DNA from: Acidimicrobiia bacterium
Lineage (GTDB): Bacteria; Actinomycetota; Acidimicrobiia; Spongiisociales; UBA11373
DNA length: 64,000 nt
Assembly: GCA_029263095.1 (NCBI GenBank)
Contig: JAJCYA010000066.1
Coordinates: 1-64,000, forward strand
Reading direction: 5' to 3'
Within the stretch, counting starts at the first letter, position 1, and each line of letters opens with the position of its first letter. Both the position numbers and the translations under genes were made by a program. This document shows positions 43,026 through 51,452 of this stretch, piece by piece. The notes beneath the pieces were generated by a model. The model was not told the origin of the DNA, ran no database searches, and saw nothing but the letters and a program-made list of their open reading frames with translations.

Positions 43026-44000
43026 CTACTCGGCGTAGAGGGGAAGGGTGAGTTCGAAGATCGACCTGTCGGCTTCGTGGCGGTAGGTGAGATCGCCCTG
43101 CATCATCCTCGCCAGTTCCCGTGAAATCGTGAGGCCAAGCCCCAGCCCCCCGGGCGCTGGCGCATTCCCGGGAACCCGATGGTACGGATCGAAGATTCTG
43201 TCGCGATCGGCCTCGGGGATCGCGGGACCCCGGTTCGAGACAGCGAGACGGGCCTGTTCTCCAGCGGCACCCATCGACAGTGCGACGTCGCCCTCCCCAT
43301 ACTTGAACGCGTTCGATACGAGGTTGCGGAGAATCTGGCGGATCCGGGCGGGATCACCCGAGGCAACCACCACAGGATCCGGCAGAAACCCGATGTGGTC
43401 GCGTTCCTCGCGCGTCCAGCCCTCCAGCACCTGGGCAGCCTGACCGGCGAGACTCACGCGAACCGAAGCGACCTCCAGCGTGTCGGCCTCCGAACGAGCC
43501 CGGGTGAGCAGATCTTCCTCGATGTTGGAGAGGTCACGCCCACCACGGATAATGGAGTGGACCATTTCGACTCGCTCTGCCGATTCAATGCTGGGGCTTC
43601 CGAGCAGCTCTGCGTATCCGAGGATGGCGGTGAGTGGCGTTCTGAGCTCGTGTGACACCGATCGGATCAACTCGTCGCGCGATGCGATCTCACTTTCAGT
43701 GGTTTGGAGGCGCTCCAGCGTTGCCGTATGTCGCTCGATCGTTCTCATCGATTCCTGCCATCGTCTCCATGAGAAGACTCCGAGAGCAGCAACGACACAG
43801 AGCGACACGAGGGTGAGTTCGTCGATCGCCCAGTGTTGGTGGGTCGCATTCCACTCGGTGAGGCCTGCGGGGAGGTCGAATCTGTGAATGGCGAGGACCG
43901 AAACCCACACGAATGTGGTGGTCAGTATGAGATCGGTGAGGGCACGGTGCGTCAAAGGGACGCGCCCCGTCGTCAATCGCTGTTGAGTCCGATCGCTCAC
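43026..44000 (-). CDS. Orphan sensor histidine kinase
   Basis: Protein of 324 aa. Two hydrophobic segments lie near the N terminus (about 23-42 and 58-77) with a very short extracytoplasmic loop, so it likely senses a membrane or cytoplasmic cue. The HisKA motif SVSHELRTPLTAI (about residue 115) holds the phospho-acceptor; the HATPase region has LRNLVSNAFKYGE and GGLGLGLTISRELA. No response regulator gene lies next to it. Start GTG 44000. Confidence 0.9.
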   Translation of the reverse strand: MSDRTQQRLTTGRVPLTHRALTDLILTTTFVWVSVLAIHRFDLPAGLTEWNATHQHWAIDELTLVSLCVVAALGVFSWRRWQESMRTIERHTATLERLQTTESEIASRDELIRSVSHELRTPLTAILGYAELLGSPSIESAERVEMVHSIIRGGRDLSNIEEDLLTRARSEADTLEVASVRVSLAGQAAQVLEGWTREERDHIGFLPDPVVVASGDPARIRQILRNLVSNAFKYGEGDVALSMGAAGEQARLAVSNRGPAIPEADRDRIFDPYHRVPGNAPAPGGLGLGLTISRELARMMQGDLTYRHEADRSIFELTLPLYAE

Positions 44001-44052
44001 AGAGTCGTATCGGCTGGTGTATTCAGGCCCTTGATCAGTACGCCGCTGACTC

Positions 44053-45222
44053 TCAGAAGCGTGCGGCTAGAGCCCTTCGGGCGATCTCTCGCTCCAGGTG
44101 CTCCGGGTACGGGTGCAGCCCTGGGGCGAATTCTGCAGCTCCGCCGTCGAGTAGCCAGGCCAAGCCTCTGGTCATCATCGCCGAGAAGGGATCGAAGAGC
44201 TCCTCAGCCTTCGCCATCACCCCAGGTGCCAGGTTGAGGAGGCTCCCCCTGTTGAGCAGGTAGACGTGAGTCGTGTCCAGGTCGTATCTGACGATGTGGC
44301 GACGCATCGTCGTGCCGGGCTGGTTGCCCAGCCAGTCGATGTCGATTTCGCGATTGCTGTGGCCGACATTGAACACGATGGCTCCCGGCCGGAGCGAAAG
44401 CAGGTCATTCGATCCGAGCACTCCCGCTCGTCCGGTGGCGGTCACGACGACTCCGGCGGTTGCTAACGCCTCGGTGCGATCGATGACGCGACATCCGTGC
44501 TGTTGTGCCTCGAATGCACGCACCGGGTCCGCTTCGATCACTGTCACGGCGGCGCCGAGTGCCAGCGCCCGGAGCGCTACTCCGCGTCCCACCGGACCAA
44601 ACCCGATCACGAGGATCGAGCGTCCATGGATACCCAACCCAGTCAGCGCCGAGAACATCGGCCAAACCTCCATGCCGACGTGGTGCCGATTGTGAATCCG
44701 GTTCTTGAGTTCGGCATCGTTCCAGTTGAACACCGGAAACGTCAGCGTCAACGGTTCGAGCCTGTGCAGCCCGCTTGTAGTCGCCTCCAATGCACCTGCG
44801 ACGGTGTTGCCACCGCTGATCGTCGCCTCGATTAGTTCGCCACCCATATCGGAGATGGCGTCGGAGGTCTCCGCAGCAACCCACTCGAGGCCGGCGCGGT
44901 AGTCGTCGGCGCTCATCCCGCTCCACGCCCAGACTTCCATGCCGCTGGCGACCAGATGGGCGGCGGCCGCGTCGTCTGTGCTGTCCGGGTTGCAGGCAGC
45001 GAGCCGGACCCGAGCTCCGGCCCTGACGAGGGGGAGCAGGGTTGCGGCGGTGTCGGAGAGTACGTGCTGGAAGCATGAGATCACCGATCCCGACAGATCG
45101 AGGCGTCCGATCGCCTCGCCATATGCAGTGGTCACCGGCATAGTGACGCGCGACCACTCCAGAGCTGCGGGATCGATCCGGTCGGCCAGGGATGGATCCT
45201 TGATTCGGCTCGATGCGGTCAT
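44053..45222 (-). CDS. Divergent adenosylhomocysteinase (SAH hydrolase)-family protein
   Basis: Protein of 389 aa. It keeps the family frame: FPVFNWNDAELKNRIHNRHH aligns with the NDxxTKxxxDNxxG substrate segment, and VIGFGPVGRGVALRALALGA with the NAD-binding loop. It also keeps VFNVGHSNREID. However, the C-terminal GHPxxVMDxSF block is replaced by LNLAPGVMAKAEELFDPFS, and the terminal Lys...Tyr residues that close over NAD are missing (it ends LAARF). It may act on another thioether nucleoside or no longer hydrolyse SAH. Start ATG 45222 has TAGTGT (45229-45234) 6 nt upstream. Confidence 0.8.
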   Translation of the reverse strand: MTASSRIKDPSLADRIDPAALEWSRVTMPVTTAYGEAIGRLDLSGSVISCFQHVLSDTAATLLPLVRAGARVRLAACNPDSTDDAAAAHLVASGMEVWAWSGMSADDYRAGLEWVAAETSDAISDMGGELIEATISGGNTVAGALEATTSGLHRLEPLTLTFPVFNWNDAELKNRIHNRHHVGMEVWPMFSALTGLGIHGRSILVIGFGPVGRGVALRALALGAAVTVIEADPVRAFEAQQHGCRVIDRTEALATAGVVVTATGRAGVLGSNDLLSLRPGAIVFNVGHSNREIDIDWLGNQPGTTMRRHIVRYDLDTTHVYLLNRGSLLNLAPGVMAKAEELFDPFSAMMTRGLAWLLDGGAAEFAPGLHPYPEHLEREIARRALAARF

Positions 45223-45396
45223 CGGTCCACACTACGCGGCTCGGGGTCGATCGAATTCCGCGGATGGTGGCGGCCTACTCTGGTTGGTCGCCGAGACCTG
45301 ACACGAGACACGACTCAGGTCCGAGGCCGCATTCAGCAGAGATTCAGGTGACGTCGCCGTTGCTGCGGCCGTACTCCGGGGCGTCTTCGGATGGCA

Positions 45397-46161
45397 CTAG
45401 TTCCGCGCCGCCGCTTCGAGCGCGCCGTCCAGACCCACGTTCACTCCGCTCGTGGACGGGACGTGTCTGACGGCGAGTAGGGCGCCATCGACGAAGGATT
45501 CGTACTCGGTTCCGACGTGGTGGATCGAAAGCAACTCGCCGCTCTTGCTGAGCGCCACCTCTTGATCGGAGAGGGTCGCCTCCATCCTGAGTGAATGGAT
45601 GCGCACGCCCTCGATCATCGCGCCACGAGATCCAGCAACGATTTCCACGGACTCGTCGAGCGAAGAGCCTCCCGCCGCCGCTATTCGAGCCGCCGTAGCG
45701 ATCGATGTCCCCGACGGGGCATCCGGCTTGTCGTGGTGGTGACGCTCGACGACTTCGATGCCGGTGAAATGTGGAGCGGCAATTTCGGCAAAACGCATCA
45801 TCAGCACGGCACCGATGGAGAAGTTGGGGGCGATCAGGCAGCCGGGGCCGTCGTCACCCCAGAAGGAGCGGACCTCATTGAGCCGCTCCTTGGTGAATCC
45901 CGACGTGCCGACGACGGCGTGGAATCCGGCAGCGCGCCAGGCGCGTAGGTTCTCCATGACGACGTTCGGCTCTGTCGATTCGAAGACGACATCACAATCG
46001 ACCTCGGCTTGTCTCGCGGCGATGGGGATATCAAGGAACGTCTCACCGGCGCGGTTCGGGTTGTATAGGGTCGCGAGTTCAAGATCATCGGCGGAGGCAA
46101 TTCCTGCGGCCACAGCGCTGGCGAGTCGACCGGGGATGCCTGAGATGGCGACGCGAGTCAT
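45397..46161 (-). CDS. dapB: 4-hydroxy-tetrahydrodipicolinate reductase
   Basis: Protein of 254 aa. The N-terminal VAISGIPGRLASAVAAGI is a GxxGxxG NAD(P)-binding loop. VVERHHHDKPDAPSGTS carries the catalytic histidines and lysine and the substrate-binding SGT of DapB. It acts in lysine and meso-diaminopimelate synthesis. No other dap gene is in the window. AGAAGGA lies 10 nt ahead of ATG 46161. The glycine-rich loop (ISGIPGRLA) is less canonical than the usual GAxGRMG, but the diagnostic catalytic block is intact. Confidence 0.93.
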   Translation of the reverse strand: MTRVAISGIPGRLASAVAAGIASADDLELATLYNPNRAGETFLDIPIAARQAEVDCDVVFESTEPNVVMENLRAWRAAGFHAVVGTSGFTKERLNEVRSFWGDDGPGCLIAPNFSIGAVLMMRFAEIAAPHFTGIEVVERHHHDKPDAPSGTSIATAARIAAAGGSSLDESVEIVAGSRGAMIEGVRIHSLRMEATLSDQEVALSKSGELLSIHHVGTEYESFVDGALLAVRHVPSTSGVNVGLDGALEAAARN

Positions 46162-46405
46162 GTTGTCAGGGTCCTTCTGGTGTGGTCCAACTCTATGTCA
46201 AGTGGTGCGTCGAATGGCGGCGCAATGCGGAATGTCTCCTGGTCGGTTGGCGAATTCGGATTCCGGCGGCTCGAAATGAGGAGTTCTGGCCGTCGGGACG
46301 CCCGGATGTGGAAGGCGCGGATCGAACTGACATTCCGCGATGCCCTGGCCGGACCTCTACCCACGCCGTGTTTGGGCGCGCCTGATTGCAGCATCCGAAT
46401 CGCGG
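46162..46405. other. Non-coding upstream region of dapB
   Basis: First part of an 881-bp gap. It contains the dapB leader with its SD. A minus-strand open frame (46158-46394) ends in an ATGA overlap with dapB but has no recognisable start signal or similarity and is not called. Nothing else recognisable. Confidence 0.4.
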
Positions 46406-46443
46406 TCGCGAAAAAAGCGACTGAGGCGCGAAATCTAGGGACG
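46406..46443 (+). promoter_or_regulatory. Conserved upstream element of the putative RNA locus (copy B)
   Basis: TCGCGAAAA (46406-46414), TGAG (46422-46425) and GCGAAATCT (46428-46436) repeat the element at 37798-37835 with the same internal spacing. A TACATT box (46475-46480) follows at nearly the same distance as in copy A. Confidence 0.6.
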
Positions 46444-46474
46444 CTCTCAGTTTGCTCGCGCCCGTCAGAAGACG

Positions 46475-46480
46475 TACATT
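46475..46480 (+). promoter_or_regulatory. -10-like TACATT of putative RNA B
   Basis: TACATT with TTTGCT (46451-46456) 18 bases ahead as a poor -35 box. Expected transcript start is near 46487. Confidence 0.45.
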
Positions 46481-46486
46481 GCGACT

Positions 46487-46728
46487 GTCATCGAAGCGAT
46501 TCGGTGGCGACCGAAGAGACCGGCAACGGTTTCGGAGGCGGGATCCGACCCAGCTCCTTCGGGAGGGGCGCCCAAGCCGAAAGGTGGAAGGCGGTCGCCG
46601 GGCCCAGACCCGGATTTCGGGCTAGTTCCGAGGTCTAGGCATCGGAGCAGCTGCGAGGCGGCTTCGTAGGAAGAACCCCGAGAGGGTGGAGGCTCCGGCC
46701 GAAGCTCCCTCGGGGTTTCTTCTGTTTT
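46487..46728 (+). ncRNA. Putative structured non-coding RNA B
   Basis: About 240 bases with no convincing ORF. GGCGACCG (46508-46515) can pair with CGGTCGCC across a region holding ACCG-GCAA-CGGT, CTCC-TTCG-GGAG and CC-GAAA-GG hairpins, so it looks like a closed multi-branch fold. CCGGG...CCCGG follows, and the RNA ends in a strong terminator. Promoter architecture is shared with putative RNA A, but the bodies are not obviously alike in sequence. No known RNA class was recognised. Confidence 0.5.
46670..46728 (+). terminator. Rho-independent terminator
   Basis: GAAGAACCCCGAG-GGG on the left (from 46670) pairs with CCCTCGGGGTTTCTTC (46707-46722), a stem of about 15 bp, followed by the T-rich TGTTTTCT. 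It is the strongest terminator in the window and separates putative RNA B from the repeats and the PH-domain gene. Confidence 0.8.
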
Positions 46729-46823
46729 CTGCCCGGCCGGACTTCGTCACCTTTGGTGACGAACAGACGCTGGTCCGGCCTCCTCCGCCGGGTGGGGCCC
46801 CATCCCCACCGGCGGCCGTGTGT
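46729..46823 (+). repeat. 95-bp hairpin repeat, locus B copy 1
   Basis: Same core as the array before sbcD. Outer stem GGCCGGAC/GTCCGGCC (46735-46742 with 46773-46780) is identical. The inner stem is TTCGTCACC/GGTGACGAA (46743-46751 with 46755-46763), differing from the sbcD array at two base pairs with both partners changed. Hairpin 2 is CCGCCGGGTGGGG/CCCCACCGGCGG, again with a compensated pair. Confidence 0.93.
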
Positions 46824-46918
46824 CTTCCCGGTCGGTGTTGGTCACCTTTGGTGATGATCAGACGCTGGTCCGGCCTCCTCCGCCGGGTGGGGCCCGATCC
46901 CCACCGGCGGCCGTGTGC
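46824..46918 (+). repeat. 95-bp hairpin repeat, locus B copy 2
   Basis: Second copy at an exact 95-base step. Hairpin 2 and the CAGACGCTGGTCCGGCCTCC block are unchanged, while the left arm of hairpin 1 has drifted (GGTCGGTG, TTGGTCACC/GGTGATGAT), weakening that stem. Confidence 0.9.
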
Positions 46919-46945
46919 CTTCCCGGTCGGTGTTCGTCGTCACCT
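46919..46945 (+). repeat. Partial third copy of the 95-bp repeat
   Basis: CTTCCCGGTCGGTGTT recurs 95 bases after its start in copy 2, then the sequence becomes unique. The remaining stretch to 47042 holds only the promoter of the next gene. Confidence 0.7.
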
Positions 46946-47042
46946 CCTGCAATTGGCAGGGTCTGGCGACGCTTGCCTCTTGCCCATTGCGGCGCCGGGG
47001 TTCTTGGGGTCAGATGCGAAACCCAATCGCTATCGTCTGCTC

Positions 47043-47660
47043 ATGGCCTATCCCCGCAGATTGCTCACCGATGGTGAAGAGGTTGTTCGCGAATTCCGGC
47101 CGCACTGGAGACTGCTGGTCATTCCCGTCTTTTGGGCATTGCTCGGCATCGCTATCGTCATCGTCACTTGGAAGTACACCCCCGACAATGAAGTGTTCGA
47201 CTGGGTTGTCACCGGTGTTGTCCTGATTGGTTCGCTCAAACTGGTGTTCTATCCGTTCGTGGCGTGGTGGTTCACCTCGTACGTGCTCACCAACGAGCGC
47301 CTGATCCGGCGCAGCGGGATCCTGTCGCGTGCCGGGCTCGAAATGCCGCTGGAGAACATCAACGATGTGCGATTCACCCAATCGGTGTTCGAGCGGGTTC
47401 TGCGCAGTGGCGACGTGCTGGTCGAATCCGCAGGTGAACGGGGCCAATCTCGATTCAGCGACATCCCCGAACCCGAAGATTTCCACAGCCTCATCTACAA
47501 GGTACGCGAGGTCCGTGCACGCGATTTGGCGGACGGTAGAGGTGCCGAGGGAGCCGATGGAGTCTCCAAACTGGAGCGTTTGGGTCGTTTGCTCAAGGAG
47601 GGCCTCATCACTCAAGAGGAGTACGACTCCAAGAAGCAGGGTTTCCTCGACGAGATCTAG
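47043..47660 (+). CDS. PH-domain membrane protein with C-terminal SHOCT motif
   Basis: Protein of 205 aa. Two hydrophobic segments (about 19-39 and 46-72) are followed by a bacterial PH domain of the YdbS/bPH2 type (YVLTNERLIRRSGILSRAGL, then IPLENIN-like MPLENINDV). The last 28 residues (LERLGRLLKEGLITQEEYDSKK) are a SHOCT motif, thought to aid oligomerisation. Function is unknown. ATG 47043 is chosen over an upstream in-frame ATG (46686) that would translate the repeats; TATCGT (47031-47036) is 6 nt upstream, suggesting a leaderless mRNA. Confidence 0.88.
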   Translation: MAYPRRLLTDGEEVVREFRPHWRLLVIPVFWALLGIAIVIVTWKYTPDNEVFDWVVTGVVLIGSLKLVFYPFVAWWFTSYVLTNERLIRRSGILSRAGLEMPLENINDVRFTQSVFERVLRSGDVLVESAGERGQSRFSDIPEPEDFHSLIYKVREVRARDLADGRGAEGADGVSKLERLGRLLKEGLITQEEYDSKKQGFLDEI

Positions 47661-47741
47661 GGGGCCTCGACTCGGCGGGTTTGGTGGTGGGGTCATCGAG
47701 TCTCGAGGGGTAGGGTCGTTTCCGATTGAGGAGGAGACGCG

Positions 47742-49361
47742 GTGCCCCACATGATGGACGACTTCCCGTTGCTGCTTTCCACGCTCTACGAGCGATCGGT
47801 CTTTCTGTACGGCGACCGGGAGATCGTTTCGGTCGAACACGATCGCAGCATCGCCCGCACTACCTTCCGCGAGACAGACGAGCGGATTCGCAAGCTCGCC
47901 ACTGCGCTGCGCGACCGGCTCGGTCTCGAAGAAGGTCACGCGGTCGGCACGTTTGCCTGGAACAACCGTCGTCACCACGAGATCTACTGGGCAACAGCCA
48001 ACACCGGGCGGGTGTGTCACACACTCAACATCAGGCTGTTTCCTGACCAGCTCGACTACATCGTCAACCATGCCGAAGACAGGGTCATCTTTGTCGACCC
48101 TGATCTGGTCCCTCTCGTCGAGCGCTTTGCCGGTCGAGTTCGAAGCGTCGAGACGTACGTCATCATGGGGGACTCAGTACCTGAAACCACCCTTCCCAAT
48201 GCGATCGCGTATGAGGACCTCATCGCCGACATCGAGCCCTGGGGCGAGTGGCCTCTGCTCGACGAGCGTTCTCCAATGATGCTCTGTTACACATCAGGGA
48301 CCACGGGAAATCCCAAGGGGGTGGCGTACACGCAGCGCTCGACCTACCTCCACACGATCAGCAACCTGGCGGGACGCCCCCTCGATACGACCGATGTCAT
48401 GCTTCCCGTGGTGCCGATGTTCCACGCCGCAGCATGGGGGTACCCATTCATGGCCACCGCGGCAGGAGCCAAGATCGTCTACCCCGGTCCGGACATGACG
48501 CCTGAAGGCATTGTCGGCCTCTTTCAGCGCGAGGGAGTGACCTTCTCGGTGGGTGTTCCCACTGTCTGGCTGGGAATCCAACAACACCTCATCGATCATC
48601 CCGAGGCCGATATCTCTTCCATTCACACCTTCCTGTGTGGCGGCTCGGCTGTTCCCCGCGCTCTCATCGAGTGGTTTGCGGTCGAACGCGACATCTTGGT
48701 GTTGCAGGGCTGGGGGATGACCGAAACGAACCCCGTGGCAGCTGCGGCACTTCTCATGCCAGAGCACCTGGCGCTCCCACTCAACGAACGTCTCGATCGT
48801 CTCGAAACTGCGGGAATCCCGGTGGCGGGCCTTCAGGTCAAGATCGTGGATGAGGTTGGAGCAGTGCTGCCTTGGGATGGGGAGGCATTTGGCGAACTCC
48901 TCATTCGCGGTCCGTGGATTGCCGCCGAGTACTACAACGATCCGCGGACGCCGGAGTCGTTTGTCGATGGCTGGCTCAAGACTGGCGACGTCTGCAAGAT
49001 CACGCCGGAGGGCTACATCGTGATCACGGATCGGGCCAAGGATGTCATCAAGTCTGGTGGGGAGTGGATCTCGTCGCTCGATCTCGAGCGGGAGCTGATG
49101 GCACATCCTGCGGTTGTGGAGGCCGCAGTGATCGGAGTCAAGCACGTCAAGTGGCAGGAGCGGCCGCTCGCCGTCGTCGTGAAGCGTCCGGGCATGGAGG
49201 TGACAGCTGAGGAGCTGATGGAGCATCTCGGCCACCGAGTGGTGTCGTGGTGGCTGCCGGACGTCATCGAGTTTGCCGACGAATTGCCAAAGACGGGCAC
49301 CGGCAAGTTTGACAAGAAGGTGGTGCGCGACCAGTACGCCGATCTCATCCTGGACTCTTAG
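47742..49361 (+). CDS. Acyl-CoA ligase (AMP-forming, long-chain type)
   Basis: Protein of 539 aa in the ANL superfamily. The P-loop is YTSGTTGNPKGVAYT (near residue 180); QGWGMTETNP, DGWLKTGDVCKI, ITDRAKDVIKSGGEWIS and the C-terminal LPKTGTGKFDKK lysine are all present. It activates a fatty or aryl acid to its CoA ester; the sequence fits the FadD medium/long-chain group. GTG 47742 follows GAGGAGGAG, and a TAGGGT box lies about 28 nt upstream. It is followed with a one-base overlap by a YbaK-like gene. Confidence 0.92.
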   Translation: MPHMMDDFPLLLSTLYERSVFLYGDREIVSVEHDRSIARTTFRETDERIRKLATALRDRLGLEEGHAVGTFAWNNRRHHEIYWATANTGRVCHTLNIRLFPDQLDYIVNHAEDRVIFVDPDLVPLVERFAGRVRSVETYVIMGDSVPETTLPNAIAYEDLIADIEPWGEWPLLDERSPMMLCYTSGTTGNPKGVAYTQRSTYLHTISNLAGRPLDTTDVMLPVVPMFHAAAWGYPFMATAAGAKIVYPGPDMTPEGIVGLFQREGVTFSVGVPTVWLGIQQHLIDHPEADISSIHTFLCGGSAVPRALIEWFAVERDILVLQGWGMTETNPVAAAALLMPEHLALPLNERLDRLETAGIPVAGLQVKIVDEVGAVLPWDGEAFGELLIRGPWIAAEYYNDPRTPESFVDGWLKTGDVCKITPEGYIVITDRAKDVIKSGGEWISSLDLERELMAHPAVVEAAVIGVKHVKWQERPLAVVVKRPGMEVTAEELMEHLGHRVVSWWLPDVIEFADELPKTGTGKFDKKVVRDQYADLILDS

Positions 49362-49828
49362 TGACAACCGAGACCCCAGCCACGAGGGCGGTGGCTGCCG
49401 CCGGCATCAGCCACCGGATCGTCGAGTACGGAGAGGTGGCGGGGCTCGAAGAGGCGGCTCGCAAGCGCGGCGTTCCAGTGGAGAAGGTCATGAAGTCGCT
49501 CGTTGTTCGCACCGGCGAAGACGAATTCGTCATGGTGATCGTTCCGGGGAACCGGGTGATCGACTGGCCCAAGCTGAGGGCGGTGGTCGGCCGGTCGCGG
49601 ATGGTACTTGCCACGACCGAAGAGGCACTCGATGTGACCGGCTATCAGCGGGGGGCGATCACTCCGTTCGGATCCCGCAAGAGCCTTCCGGTTGTCTGCG
49701 ATGCATCGATGACGGGAGAGGTCTCACTGGGAGGTGGGGTGCACGGGATGTCGATTCACCTAGAGGTCGTCGAGTTGGTGGCGTTGACCGGCGCAACGGT
49801 CGCTGACGTCACCAGATTGATCGAATGA
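49361..49828 (+). CDS. YbaK/ProX-type aminoacyl-tRNA deacylase family protein
   Basis: Protein of 155 aa with the YbaK fold signature: VEKVMKSLVVRTGEDEFVMVIVPG, with the catalytic-type lysine in MKSL (near residue 46), then GGITPFG-like GAITPFGSRKSLPVVCD. Members hydrolyse mischarged tRNA (Cys-tRNA-Pro, Ala-tRNA-Pro) in trans. The exact specificity is not clear. GTG start overlaps the acyl-CoA ligase stop by one base, so the two are co-translated. Confidence 0.88.
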   Translation: MTTETPATRAVAAAGISHRIVEYGEVAGLEEAARKRGVPVEKVMKSLVVRTGEDEFVMVIVPGNRVIDWPKLRAVVGRSRMVLATTEEALDVTGYQRGAITPFGSRKSLPVVCDASMTGEVSLGGGVHGMSIHLEVVELVALTGATVADVTRLIE

Positions 49829-49890
49829 ATGCCCGTTGGCGCCGATTCCCAGTTGCCTTATCCCGGGGGCCGTCGGTACCTTGATCGCCG

Positions 49891-51354
49891 ATGAAGGTGC
49901 TCGTTACCGGGGCAACTGGGTACATCGGCGGCCGACTCGTTCCAAGGCTTCTGGATGGCGGAGTCGAGGTCCGTTGCATGACCCGCGATCCCAATCGGTT
50001 GGCGCTGGCGCCGTGGCGGGACCGGGTCGAGGTGGTGGCCGCCGACGCTCTCGACCACTGGACGCTCCCGCCTGCTCTCGAAGGCTGTGACGCTGCGTTC
50101 TACTTGATTCACTCGATGGGCCGTGCGAAGGACTTCGCTTCCGCGGATCGGCGTGCCGCTGCGAGTTTCCGGGATGCCGCTGAGGACGTGGGTCTCCAGA
50201 GGATTGTCTACCTCGGCGGCCTCGGAGCGCCAGAGACGAGGTTGTCGGAGCATTTGGAGAGTCGTCGCGAGGTTGCGGGGATTCTCAAGAGTGGTCGCAC
50301 ACCTGTCACTGTGCTGAGTGCTGCCGTCATCATCGGATCGGGCTCGATGTCGTTCGAGATGATCCGGCATCTCACCGAAGTCCTCGCGATCATGATGCGG
50401 CCGCGTTGGATTCGAACGCGGTGCCAGCCCATTGGAATCCGCAATGTGCTGGCGATCCTCATCTCGGTACTTGATGATCCGGCGTCGGTAGATCGTGAGT
50501 ACGACATAGGTGGGCCCGACATCCTGACGTACGAGGAGATGATGCAGGCGTACGCCGAGGTCGCTGGTCTGAGGAGACGGTTGGTTGTCCCACTTCCCAT
50601 CTTCAGCGCTCGACTCTCTCCCTGGTTTGTCGGTCTGGCGACCCCGCTCCCCGCCGACATGGCACGACCGTTGATAGAGAGTGTGTCGCACGATGTCATC
50701 GTCCGGAAGCCGTCACCGCCCGGTTTCAACCCTCTAGACATGCTCTCGTACCGTGAGTCGGTTCGTCTCGCTCTCGTTCGGATCTTCTACTTGAGCGTGG
50801 AAACACGGTGGTCCGATGCGGTTGCCAGGCCGGCGGCACCTATGCCGGGTGATCCGATATGGGCGGGAGAGAAGATGCACGTCGATCGGCGGATGATCGA
50901 ATCTGCCGCGGCGCCGGATGACTTGCTGTGGGCGGTCACCCGAATTGGAGGCGATGTCGGCTACTACGCGTTGAATTGGGCATGGAGGGTCCGCGGCTGG
51001 ATCGATCAGGTCGTCGGTGGAGTCGGTCTTCGTCGGGGGAGGAGACACCCCGAGGAGCTCCGGGTGGGGGAGTCGCTCGATTTCTTTCGGGTGGTCGAGA
51101 TGGACCTCTTGAGGCACAGACTGACCTTGCAGGCAGAGATGAAGGTGCCGGGAACCGCCTGGCTCGAGTGGAGCATCGAGGAGACTCCTGAGGGCTCCCG
51201 CCTGACTCAGCTTGCTCGGATGTCGCCTCGTGGCCTTCTTGGGCGGCTCTACTGGTACGCGATGCTCCCGTTCCATGCACCGATCTTCAAGCTGATGGTG
51301 CGGCGGATGGCGCGCACCGCCGAGCGGCGCGCTGAAACCCAAACACGAGGTTGA
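49891..51354 (+). CDS. NAD(P)-binding SDR-like protein with DUF2867 C-terminal domain
   Basis: Protein of 487 aa. Residues 1-290 form an atypical extended SDR/NmrA-like fold (VTGATGYIGGRLVPRLLDGG; YLIHSMGRAKDF in place of the usual YxxxK site). Residues about 320-480 match DUF2867 (FFRVVEMDLLRHRLTLQAEMKVPG). This fused form is common in actinobacteria, but its reaction is unknown. Start ATG 49891 has TACCTT (49877-49882) 8 nt upstream, suggesting a leaderless mRNA. Confidence 0.87.
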   Translation: MKVLVTGATGYIGGRLVPRLLDGGVEVRCMTRDPNRLALAPWRDRVEVVAADALDHWTLPPALEGCDAAFYLIHSMGRAKDFASADRRAAASFRDAAEDVGLQRIVYLGGLGAPETRLSEHLESRREVAGILKSGRTPVTVLSAAVIIGSGSMSFEMIRHLTEVLAIMMRPRWIRTRCQPIGIRNVLAILISVLDDPASVDREYDIGGPDILTYEEMMQAYAEVAGLRRRLVVPLPIFSARLSPWFVGLATPLPADMARPLIESVSHDVIVRKPSPPGFNPLDMLSYRESVRLALVRIFYLSVETRWSDAVARPAAPMPGDPIWAGEKMHVDRRMIESAAAPDDLLWAVTRIGGDVGYYALNWAWRVRGWIDQVVGGVGLRRGRRHPEELRVGESLDFFRVVEMDLLRHRLTLQAEMKVPGTAWLEWSIEETPEGSRLTQLARMSPRGLLGRLYWYAMLPFHAPIFKLMVRRMARTAERRAETQTRG

Positions 51355-51452
51355 GCGGTTCCTCATCCGACATTCATCTCGCCATGACATGTCGATGACC
51401 TCACGGTGAGACGGTTGTCGCATAGCGACGAAGGGTGAGAAGGAGGTATCGC

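Noticed and set aside
46158-46394. 78-codon minus-strand frame ending in an ATGA overlap with dapB
   Set aside because: Coupling geometry is attractive, but there is no SD, no recognisable domain, and dapB has its own SD.
46686-47042. N-terminal extension of the PH-domain protein across the second repeat array
   Set aside because: It would translate the hairpin repeats. The conserved protein begins at ATG 47043 with its own TATCGT box.
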